From NCBI GenBank assembly GCA_964647355.1, contig CAZYGK010000014.1, positions 1 to 44,646 of the forward strand: DNA of 44,646 nt. Reading direction: 5' to 3'. Position 1 is the first letter of the stretch, and each line of letters begins with the position of its first letter. Of this stretch, positions 36,977-43,753 are shown in pieces. This stretch comes from SZUA-430 sp964647355 (lineage in GTDB: Bacteria; Pseudomonadota; Alphaproteobacteria; Micropepsales; Micropepsaceae). The notes under the pieces are model-generated. The model saw only the letters and a program-made list of their open reading frames with translations, had not been told where the DNA came from and ran no database searches. The position numbers and the translations under genes are program-made.

Positions 36977-38388
36977 ATCGCAGTCGCCTCCGCGTGCTCA
37001 GCGCTTTCCGCACCGTAGAACTGCTCGACTTGCTCGCGCAGGAACGTCTTGCGATTGGCCAGGGCCAACTTGCGGCAGTCCGTGTCGATCACGTCTTTGC
37101 TGCCGATGCACACGGCCAGCCGCTCCGCTCGACTGATCGCTGTGTAGACCAGTTCGCGGCAGCCGACCCAACGAGCGCCGCGCGAGTCGTCTACCAGGTA
37201 GACCACGACGGGCCATTGCGAGCCCTGCGATTTGTGGACGGTGATCGCGTAGGCCAGGTCCAGCGAATCAAGCTGCTCGCCGGCGAAGCGGCAGAGTCGC
37301 GCCGGCAAGTCGAAGTAGACCCAGGCGAAGCCCTTGCCGGTGGAGACGACGCGGCCCGTCTCGCCGTTGGCGACGAACTCGTTGTCGCCTTGGGCTGGCT
37401 TTCGTTCGGCAAGAAAGTTTGCAATCCATTCCGCGGATTCAGTCAGATCGACTTCCGCGATTTTTTGTCCGATCTGCGCCGGCACAAACTGATTGCTCAG
37501 GCAGATCACCTTTTCGCCGAGCGCAAACCGCGAGCCCTGCGGAACGACGTTCGGATTGAGCAGCGCCCGCAACTTCGCGTTGACCGCCTTCCGGCCGACG
37601 TCGCTCGAATCGTTCGTGATCGTGAGCACCTGGCAGCCCCAGACCGGATCGATCGACGAACCGCGCAGCCGATCAAGGAACGTTTCCAATTCGCGCAGCG
37701 CCAGTGCTCCGCTGCGCGCCGGCAAGTGCAGCAGATTGCGCCCGTTGGCCAGGTCCAATTGCGGGCTCGCCTGGAACGGCAACCCGCGTCGAATGCGGTC
37801 GCAGCAGACGACGATATCGCCAGCGTTGCGGCGGATTTCGGTCAGCTCGCCGTGCGGCACGCCGCCGGCCAGCAGATCCCGCAACGGTGCGCCGTGGCCG
37901 ACCGGCGGAAGCTGGCCCGTGTCGCCGATCAAAAGGACATGCGCGCCGGTCGGCAGTGCGGCAAACAGGCTCGCCGCCAGGTTCGTGTCCAACATCGACA
38001 CTTCGTCGACCGCAACGAACCTCTGGGCAATTGGACTGCCCGGCCCGCGGCGAAACCCCCAGCCCTTGCCGTCGTGGCCGTTGCGCCCGACCTCTAGCAG
38101 CCGGTGGATCGTCGTCGCGCACAGCGGCAAATTGTGTTTGGCCATGGCTGCCGTGATTCGCACCGCCGCCTTGCCGGTCGGCGCGCAAACCGCGATCTCC
38201 GACGGGCGCCGGCGCTCGACAATTCGCCGCAGGATCGCCGCGGCCGTGTGCGTCTTGCCGGTACCGGGTCCGCCGGTCAGGCAGCAGACGCGACCGCGCA
38301 GCATGCGGGCGACGGCGGCGGCTTGGTGATCGCTCACGCCATCCAGGTCGGACACGTCGGGCCAGAGCGTTTCGGCTGCTCTACGCAT
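36973..38388 (-). CDS. RecD2 helicase, C-terminal ATPase half
   Basis: The 471-residue protein has the SF1 helicase core: Walker A LTGGPGTGKT, APTGKAAVRI, VDEVSMLD, LLIGDTGQLPPVG, a C-terminal ITVHKSQGSQW and YTAISRAER. The N-terminal half of RecD2 is encoded separately at 38381-39340. The start ATG 38388 overlaps the upstream stop by 8 bases, in the +1 frame. The open frame to 38538 is a shadow. Confidence 0.92.
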   Translation of the reverse strand: MRRAAETLWPDVSDLDGVSDHQAAAVARMLRGRVCCLTGGPGTGKTHTAAAILRRIVERRRPSEIAVCAPTGKAAVRITAAMAKHNLPLCATTIHRLLEVGRNGHDGKGWGFRRGPGSPIAQRFVAVDEVSMLDTNLAASLFAALPTGAHVLLIGDTGQLPPVGHGAPLRDLLAGGVPHGELTEIRRNAGDIVVCCDRIRRGLPFQASPQLDLANGRNLLHLPARSGALALRELETFLDRLRGSSIDPVWGCQVLTITNDSSDVGRKAVNAKLRALLNPNVVPQGSRFALGEKVICLSNQFVPAQIGQKIAEVDLTESAEWIANFLAERKPAQGDNEFVANGETGRVVSTGKGFAWVYFDLPARLCRFAGEQLDSLDLAYAITVHKSQGSQWPVVVYLVDDSRGARWVGCRELVYTAISRAERLAVCIGSKDVIDTDCRKLALANRKTFLREQVEQFYGAESAEHAEATAI

Positions 38389-39340
38389 TCGCGGGCTCCA
38401 GATAGGCTTCGTGCGGCAGTGATTCCGCCTCGATTGCCGCGATCTTCGCCGCGACGAACGCTTCGTTTTCCGCGTGCTCGCGCACCGCCAGCCAGCCTTG
38501 ACCTTGCGCGTCGACGCGACGGGCGAGCCAGCGGGCACGGAGCCCGAGTTTGATTGCCTTGACCGGCTTGAGCGGGCAACCGCTGATCGCCTGGCCGAGC
38601 AGTTGCACGACGCGCGACTCCGGCAACCAGGTGTCGCCGCTGCTGTCGGATTTCACCGCGTGCCACAGGACGACCATCTGTCGCTTGAGTCGGCCGAGCG
38701 GCAGGCCCAAGTCGCTGTAGAGCTGATCGCAGCGGGCGAAGCCGCAGCCCGGCAGTTCCTCGACTAGCAGACAAAACGGATCGCGTTGAATGCGAGCGGG
38801 CGCCAGGATGCCCCACTTTTGGACGCAGGCTTCGGTGAGTGCGCCGGGGAACCCGCGACCGGAAAACAGGTTGGTCAGTTGGATTTTTGTATCTTCGAGC
38901 GCGACCAACTTTTGCAGCGCCGCCGCCGCTTTGTGCGCCTCATCGACCGACAGCCCGCACGCCTTCGCCGCCGCTTCGGGTTGCGTGCGGAGCACCTTGA
39001 CTGCTTCGCTACCGAAGGCGTCGTACAGTCGGCCGGCGCGACGGAGCCCAATGCCCGGCGCGTACTTTTCCAGGTAGCGGACCAGGCCGTGGCGTGAATG
39101 CGGTTCGCGGCGAACGAATTGAGAGAACTTGAACTGCTTGCCGTGCTTGGCGTTTTCTTCCCAGTAGCCGAAGAATTGGTAGACGAGCCCCGGGATTAGC
39201 TCGCCTTCCTCTGCCGGCCCGAGGACGCAGGTCTTGTCGGCCAGCATGCCGATGCAGAAGTTATTGCCTTCCTCCGGCGAGCGCCAGCGGAGCCCCGAGA
39301 ACTCGCCGACGTGATCGGTCATCGGTTTGGTGCGGGCCAT
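38381..39340 (-). CDS. RecD2 helicase, N-terminal half (split gene)
   Basis: The 319-residue protein resembles the N-terminal part of RecD2: an OB-like region (LIPGLVYQFFGYWEEN), KYAPGIGLRRAGRLYDAFGS as the helix-hairpin-helix, and helical repeats (VLRTQPEAAAKACGLS, IQRDPFCLLVEELPGCGFA). The protein ends in PANA, just where the ATPase half begins. In most bacteria the two are one chain of about 740 residues. The split could be natural, with the two parts associating, or a frameshift. Confidence 0.75.
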   Translation of the reverse strand: MARTKPMTDHVGEFSGLRWRSPEEGNNFCIGMLADKTCVLGPAEEGELIPGLVYQFFGYWEENAKHGKQFKFSQFVRREPHSRHGLVRYLEKYAPGIGLRRAGRLYDAFGSEAVKVLRTQPEAAAKACGLSVDEAHKAAAALQKLVALEDTKIQLTNLFSGRGFPGALTEACVQKWGILAPARIQRDPFCLLVEELPGCGFARCDQLYSDLGLPLGRLKRQMVVLWHAVKSDSSGDTWLPESRVVQLLGQAISGCPLKPVKAIKLGLRARWLARRVDAQGQGWLAVREHAENEAFVAAKIAAIEAESLPHEAYLEPANA

Positions 39341-39365
39341 GGTTCGCCTTTGTTCGATTTCTCAG

Positions 39366-39440
39366 TGGCAAGTGCAGGAATCGAACCTGCCGGGGGGAGC
39401 TACCCGCGCCGCTCATGAAGCGGCCCCTACCCAACTTGCC
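39366..39440 (-). tRNA. tRNA-like, anticodon CAT, D-arm absent, long variable region
   Basis: Perfect acceptor (GGCAAGT/ACTTGCC), perfect anticodon stem (GCCGC/GCGGC) with loop TTCATGA, and perfect T-stem (GCAGG/CCTGC) with canonical loop TTCGATT. Between acceptor and anticodon stem there are only 9 bases, so no D-arm fits. The variable region is 17 bases. The total is 75 nt. It lies 25 bp upstream of the RecD2 N-terminal gene. Confidence 0.65.
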
Positions 39441-39482
39441 GTGTGCCGGTCTCTCACCACCCAGGCCGGCATGGGCTCACAA

Positions 39483-39549
39483 CTGCGCTCGACTGTGAAA
39501 CGGCCAAGTCGGCAGGAGGTGGACTTGGGGCAAAGCCAGTCGAGCGCAG
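39483..39549. ncRNA. Structured RNA candidate, nested hairpins
   Basis: CTGCGCTCGACTG (39483-39495) and its complement (39537-39549) form a perfect 13-bp outer stem. Inside, CCAAGTC (39504-39510) pairs with GACTTGG (39522-39528). On the plus strand AGGAGG is exposed in the apical loop. A further GCCGG/CCGGC stem lies at 39446-39471. The region is non-coding, between the tRNA-like gene and the stop at 39561. No T-tract follows on either strand. Confidence 0.5.
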
Positions 39550-39560
39550 CAGGTGACGCA

Positions 39561-40262
39561 CTACAGATCGCTCATGTCCAGCGCGGCCGCAGTCAGCGGT
39601 TGCCGAGCAGGCTGAACCGGAGTCGCCGCTTGCGCCGCCACCGCGCCCCGCTTGGCGTCCGCATGCCCTTCGCCAGTGCGTGCCAGGTACTCACCGACGG
39701 CAGCTTGGTCCTTGCCGACGTGGGCCACGGCCGGATCGGTCACGCCGTAGACGCGACCGAACGGAATCTGAAACCGCACCTTCGTGTTGTTGTTGGCGTC
39801 CGTGTAGTTGTCGGGCTCCAGGTTCGCCACGAACTGCCGGCCGAGCCCCCGACAGAACGTCTTGGGCGTGATCTTGGTCGTGCCGGTCTCGGCATCGACG
39901 ATGCACTTCTTGCCGTCGATCTCGACTTCCTTGAGCACGCCGATCCCCAGTCCGAACCGGATCGCGGACTTGATCGCGCCTTCCTTGGCCGGCGCGCCGT
40001 TCTGGCCCGAGAAGTAGACGCGGTGATAGTGCCGCATGCCCTTGGGCGACTGGCCTTGGGCCGTGTGCAGCACCATGCAATCGAACGACAGCGACGCGCT
40101 CTTGGGCGTGCCCTTCTCGCTGATCGTGGCCAGTTCGTCTTGGACGTCAACGACCTCGAAGTGATACCAGCCGGGCAGGTTGACCACGCCGCCGGAATCA
40201 ACGTCGTCGCGCGAATACTCGCCGCCGTCGAACTCGAACGCCGGTGCAAAATCTTCCGTCAT
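39561..40262 (-). CDS. DUF669-like putative ssDNA-binding protein (233 aa)
   Basis: The sequence (FAPAFEFDGGEYSRDD, LPGWYHFEVVDVQDE, RHYHRVYFSGQNG, VRFQIPFGRVYGV) resembles DUF669, a phage family found with recombination and replication genes. The C-terminus is a flexible Ala/Pro region ending DMSDL, which is similar to the acidic tip of SSB proteins. It probably binds ssDNA. It is adjacent to a RecT-like gene and RecD2. Confidence 0.65.
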   Translation of the reverse strand: MTEDFAPAFEFDGGEYSRDDVDSGGVVNLPGWYHFEVVDVQDELATISEKGTPKSASLSFDCMVLHTAQGQSPKGMRHYHRVYFSGQNGAPAKEGAIKSAIRFGLGIGVLKEVEIDGKKCIVDAETGTTKITPKTFCRGLGRQFVANLEPDNYTDANNNTKVRFQIPFGRVYGVTDPAVAHVGKDQAAVGEYLARTGEGHADAKRGAVAAQAATPVQPARQPLTAAALDMSDL

Positions 40263-40286
40263 GTCTCGCTCGCTTTCTTGCTGTGC

Positions 40287-40448
40287 TTATTGGGACTTGA
40301 TCCAGTGAAACCGTTGCGGGTCCGCTTCAACCGCCTCGACAATTCGCCGGCATTCGTCTCCGGTGTGGACCCAGAAAACCGGATAGCCGAGCACGCTCAC
40401 ACTCGCTTCGTAGACCGCGTGGTAACTGTGCCGCCAAATGCACGGCAT
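40287..40448 (-). CDS. Small hypothetical protein (53 aa)
   Basis: The protein reads MPCIWRHSYHAVYEASVSVL, then YPVFWVHTGDECRRIVEAVE. It is aromatic and mixed-charge with two Cys. Start 40448 lacks a strong ribosome site; the open frame above is a shadow. No family recognised. A Trp-rich domain of unknown function is possible. Confidence 0.45.
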   Translation of the reverse strand: MPCIWRHSYHAVYEASVSVLGYPVFWVHTGDECRRIVEAVEADPQRFHWIKSQ

Positions 40449-40471
40449 GAGCAGTTCAGCGACCAGCGGCC

Positions 40472-41809
40472 CTAGAAAGGGATTTCGTTGCGGGCAATTC
40501 CCGCCTCGTCGCCCTTCTTGGTGAGCCACGCAATGAACTTGTCGGCGGCAACAGGCGATAGCGCCTTCGCGGTCGTCACGCCGAACTTGCCGAGCAGTTG
40601 CGCCCACACGTCGCCGCCGATTGCGAGCGCCTGCTTGTAGTAGGCGATTTCATTGAGTTGCACGGCGGACAGCACGTCGGACGGCGCGGCAACGGGTGGT
40701 GCAACGGGTGCAGCCGCTGGCGGAGGTGCGGCAGGAGCCGGTGCAGCCTGAGCCGGCGGAACGGTTTTGACCGTCGCCTGCACTTGCTGCGGCGGCTGTG
40801 CCGGCTCCGCGTCGGCCTCGCAGGTGTCGCCCAGTTCCTCCGGGCAGTAGATTCCGCTGGCGATTTCCGGCGCCATGGTCCGCACGGCATCGCTGATCGT
40901 GCGCGCCCAGAGCATTTGCGTTCTTGCTCTCGGCGAAGCCCAGTTGGTCTTGAAGCCCTTGCGGTCCTTCATCCACACGAACGGCTCTTTCTGGGCTTCC
41001 TCCCACGTAAACGCGAACTCCCGCACCTGGCTGCCGTACGTGATCCGCAGTGCCGCGCCTTCCGCGTCGCGCCGCAGGACTTCGTACGTGCCGCCGCGTG
41101 CGCGGAGCTCGCCCAGCATGGCGCTCGCCTTCATGCTGAGCTTGCCCTCAACGACGTCGAACTGCCGCAGCACGTCGATCGGGTTCATCCGCTTCGCCGC
41201 GCAGGCCAGGGCCAGCACTTTGCCTTGCGACGGATTCTGCAAGCCGAACATGCCCGACTGGAACAGCGTCACGCCGAACGAATCGACGAACTGCATCAGG
41301 TCGGTGATCCGTTCGTAGACCGCGACCGTGCCCGCATCCTTGCTGACTGTCGCCACAGCCGTCGTCGTCTTGCCTTCCGCAGCAGTCGCTGCCTGTTCGC
41401 CTTTCTTCGGTCGCCCGCGCCGCTTGGGCTGTTCGTCGGCCTCCGTGCTTTCGGTCGCGCCGCCGCCGTCCACGGTCGAACCATCAATCGTGAACTCCGC
41501 ATCAATCGGTTCCGCTTCTGCTGTCGCTGCCATAGTGAGCAACTCCGTCTGCTTGGGTTTCGCTGCGGCCTTCGCCTCTGCCAGTCGCCGCCGCAGATTG
41601 GCGACTAGCTTCCGTTCGTCGAAAATCTCGCTGCCGTCGAACAACTGCGGGTGCGTGCAGGACAACACTCGCAGATCCAAAGTCGTGACGTGGTATTCAC
41701 GCTTCCGGCACGGACAGCGCTTGGCCTCCGTGGTGTTGAGCCCGAGCGGACACGACGGCAGGATGTCGCGCTGGAGCACTTCGGATTTGGAAAACGTGCA
41801 AAGGTTCAC
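40472..41809 (-). CDS. RecT-like single-strand annealing protein
   Basis: The 445-residue protein has a Cys/His-rich N-terminus (CPLGLN, CPCRK, CTHPQ). An AT-hook-like RRGRPKKGE, then a RecT-like core (KVLALACAAKRMNPIDVLRQ, VVEGKLSMKASAMLGELRAR, ARTQMLWARTISDAVRTMAP, IYCPEEL) follow. After a Pro/Ala-rich linker comes a small C-terminal helical part. It would anneal ssDNA in recombination. The GTG start at 41809 was chosen because the frame is open and Cys-rich; ATG 41533 with GGAG is an alternative that drops 92 residues. Confidence 0.75.
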   Translation of the reverse strand: MNLCTFSKSEVLQRDILPSCPLGLNTTEAKRCPCRKREYHVTTLDLRVLSCTHPQLFDGSEIFDERKLVANLRRRLAEAKAAAKPKQTELLTMAATAEAEPIDAEFTIDGSTVDGGGATESTEADEQPKRRGRPKKGEQAATAAEGKTTTAVATVSKDAGTVAVYERITDLMQFVDSFGVTLFQSGMFGLQNPSQGKVLALACAAKRMNPIDVLRQFDVVEGKLSMKASAMLGELRARGGTYEVLRRDAEGAALRITYGSQVREFAFTWEEAQKEPFVWMKDRKGFKTNWASPRARTQMLWARTISDAVRTMAPEIASGIYCPEELGDTCEADAEPAQPPQQVQATVKTVPPAQAAPAPAAPPPAAAPVAPPVAAPSDVLSAVQLNEIAYYKQALAIGGDVWAQLLGKFGVTTAKALSPVAADKFIAWLTKKGDEAGIARNEIPF

Positions 41810-41817
41810 AAAAGCAC

Positions 41818-42783
41818 CTAGACCCAGAAGTACCCTTGCAGCCGCCGATACAACTCCTGCACGATCCACACGTCGCTCCGCACGTACTCGGCCAACGTCG
41901 CCGGGTCGCTCTGCCACAGCCGCAGCACCTGGCTGCCGTCGCAGTCGCCGGCCGGCGGAACGATTCCGAGCCAGCGGCACAGTTCCTTGAGCTTCGCCGG
42001 CTTGCCGCGGCCGAATCGCATGGCCATCAGGTCCAGCACGTCGCGCGAGCCCCACGGCTTCAGGTCGAAAAATCGCCGCGGCTCCACGCCAAGAATCGCC
42101 GAGCGAATCAGCAGCACCGGCAGATCGAAGTTGGCGACGTTGTAGCCACAGACTGCGCGGCAAATCCCGCGATCCACGCTGCGCCAGAACTCGTTGAGCA
42201 ACTCGCGTTCGCAGTCGTCGCTGCTGGACTGTGCGAGCAGCGCCCGCGGGGCCTCGCTGTCGGTCGCCAGTCCGATAGCAACGATCCGGCAGAACTCCGG
42301 CGTGCAGGACAGCAGCTTGTTCCGCTCGGCTGCTGCGGTCGTGCATCGCTCGCGCTCGGCCCGCAAATCGGCAACCGCATCCGCCACGCCTTTGCGCGGC
42401 TTGACCGTCAGCAACTCGGCCGACAGCAGCGCGTCGAGCCACTCGTCATCGGGCTGCAACTCGCCGATCGTTCGCTTGATTGAATCCAGCGTGCCGCCCA
42501 ACACGTCGGCCAGCGGCGGGCATTCCAGTGCCGGCTTGGGCGTGCGCGGCACCGGCAACGGCGGCAGGCCGAAGGAATCGAGCCGCGAAAAGTCCGGCAC
42601 GGTCTCCAAATCGAAGTAGACGATGCTCTCTTGCGACGGCGCCCGTCGTGGAGTCGCCGGAGCCGGCTGCGGTGCATTGGCTCTTGCCGCAGCCGCCGCC
42701 GCAGGAATCTCCACCGCGTCCAGTTCGATGTCGTCTAGGTCCAGGTCCAAATCGGTCGTGTCAATCACGCTCACGCTCGCCAT
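41818..42783 (-). CDS. DnaQ/PolB-type 3'-5' exonuclease
   Basis: The 321-residue protein has the exonuclease motifs IVYFDLETVP (Exo I, near residues 54-63), CGYNVANFDLPVL (Exo II), and YVRSDVWIVQELY (Exo III), all in the RNase H-like fold. An acidic start (TTDLDLDLDDIELD) precedes them. It degrades DNA from 3' ends in recombination or repair. Start 42783 overlaps the CsrA-like stop by 23 bp. Confidence 0.88.
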   Translation of the reverse strand: MASVSVIDTTDLDLDLDDIELDAVEIPAAAAAARANAPQPAPATPRRAPSQESIVYFDLETVPDFSRLDSFGLPPLPVPRTPKPALECPPLADVLGGTLDSIKRTIGELQPDDEWLDALLSAELLTVKPRKGVADAVADLRAERERCTTAAAERNKLLSCTPEFCRIVAIGLATDSEAPRALLAQSSSDDCERELLNEFWRSVDRGICRAVCGYNVANFDLPVLLIRSAILGVEPRRFFDLKPWGSRDVLDLMAMRFGRGKPAKLKELCRWLGIVPPAGDCDGSQVLRLWQSDPATLAEYVRSDVWIVQELYRRLQGYFWV

Positions 42784-43033
42784 GCTCGCCCTCGCTTTCC
42801 TGTGCTTGTTCGCCTTCGCCTTCGCATTCGCCCTGTGCGCCCTGCGCGACTTGCTCACACTCAAGCCGTTCCGTCACTTCACGCCGCAGAATCCGCACGC
42901 TGCCCGGCGCGTCGATCGACAGTCGCACCTTGCCGAAGCCGACATGCACCGGCTGAATCTCGATGCGCTCGCCATTCGGCAAAAACATGTCGATCGACTC
43001 CCCGGGGTAACGAGACAAAACCAGTCGTCCCAT
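42761..43033 (-). CDS. csrA: CsrA-like RNA-binding translation regulator
   Basis: The first 53 residues match CsrA: GRLVLSRYPGESIDMFL at the start, and KVRLSIDAPGSVRILRREV, with R50 at the place of the RNA-binding R44 of E. coli CsrA. An acidic Glu/Gly tail (57-90) is additional. CsrA dimers bind GGA motifs in leader RNAs and block or stabilise translation. The start 43033 has GGAGG upstream. As the first gene after the gap and the promoter-like end of the main operon, it could control early phage or host RNAs. Confidence 0.9.
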   Translation of the reverse strand: MGRLVLSRYPGESIDMFLPNGERIEIQPVHVGFGKVRLSIDAPGSVRILRREVTERLECEQVAQGAQGECEGEGEQAQESEGEHGERERD

Positions 43034-43253
43034 GACTCGCGCCTCCGTTCGCTCGCGGCGATTGCTCACCGCTCAACCAAGCTGCGGCCCGCTCTCCCTG
43101 CCGGCCGCAGCCGTCGTCCGTGCCGACGGCAATCCCTCGCCGCATCCGTCGCCGGTGACTCCGAGTCGCCGGGCTTCGTGAGTTGTGCGCGTACCTTCTG
43201 CGCAGCTGGTCTCTGGGGTTCGTTCGCTAACTCAGGTCAGGCAGCGCGAGCGA

Positions 43254-43390
43254 CTAAGCGCACGCACGCTGACGGGAGCGGGGCCGCTTGGCCTTCGATG
43301 ACTTCGGCCGACGCGGCGAGAACTGAAAGCACACGGTCTCCGCGTCGTGCATCACGATTCGCACGCGCAGCCGATTGCGCTGCGCGTAGC
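43254..43390 (-). CDS. Partial basic protein cut by the scaffold gap
   Basis: The frame enters from the N gap, reads YAQRNRLRVRIVMHDAE, CFQFSPRRPKSSKAKR and a basic end, and stops at 43254. An internal ATG at 43352 could start a 32-residue peptide. It is more likely the C-terminus of a small basic protein whose start lies in or beyond the gap; MPWILGDFVCF (from 43582) may be that start. The spacer 43034-43253 has no gene I can support and may hold the csrA promoter. Confidence 0.4.
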
Positions 43391-43490
43391 NNNNNNNNNN
43401 NNNNNNNNNNNNNNNNNNNNNNNNNNNNNNNNNNNNNNNNNNNNNNNNNNNNNNNNNNNNNNNNNNNNNNNNNNNNNNNNNNNNNNNNNN
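43391..43490. other. 100-N scaffold gap
   Basis: Exactly 100 N, a placeholder length. It separates the csrA-side spacer from the attP/integrase region. True length and content are unknown. Confidence 0.98.
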
Positions 43491-43594
43491 GAAAATACGG
43501 CGGCAGACACCGTTTTACGGTGTTCAGCAGCGCAGCCGGCCGCCTCCGTAAAGCACACGAAATCCCCGAGAATCCACGGCATTTCTGGCCGTTC

Positions 43595-43639
43595 GCCCTC
43601 GTAGCTCAGGGGAAAGAGCGGCGGTTTCCTAAGCCGCGT
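43595..43639 (+). other. 5' half of a tRNA-Arg(CCT): probable attP core
   Basis: These 45 bases read as the start of a tRNA: acceptor strand GCCCTCG, D-stem GCTC/GAGC, anticodon stem GCGGT/GCCGC with loop TTCCTAA (anticodon CCT). Farther on a T-arm-like CGGGA/TCCCG pair occurs (43641-43659), but the loop is 9 bases and no 3' acceptor strand complementary to GCCCTCG follows. It lies 115 bp upstream of the integrase. A truncated tRNA at this place is typical of an attachment site. Confidence 0.65.
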
Positions 43640-43701
43640 CCGGGATCAACGACCTCCCGACGCAACCCGTTTGGCAGCAGCGACGTTAGCGCGTCGGAAG
43701 T

Positions 43702-43745
43702 GTACGGAGTTGGCCGTTTTCTACGAAAGACCGTACGGAGTTGGC
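43702..43745. repeat. 13-bp direct repeats before the integrase gene
   Basis: GTACGGAGTTGGC occurs at 43702-43714 and 43733-43745, 31 bp (three helical turns) apart, between the attP candidate and the integrase start. They could be integrase arm-type sites or operators. The frame upstream is open, but no better start than 43754 is seen. Confidence 0.6.
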
Positions 43746-43753
43746 TGCAAATC

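Noticed and set aside
42879..43145. 88-aa minus-strand ORF overlapping csrA
   Set aside because: Out-of-frame shadow of csrA; no ribosome site or motif.
43507..43523. ACACCGT-TTT-ACGGTGT hairpin as terminator
   Set aside because: Perfect stem but short and with no T-tract on either strand; it could equally be a protein site near attP.
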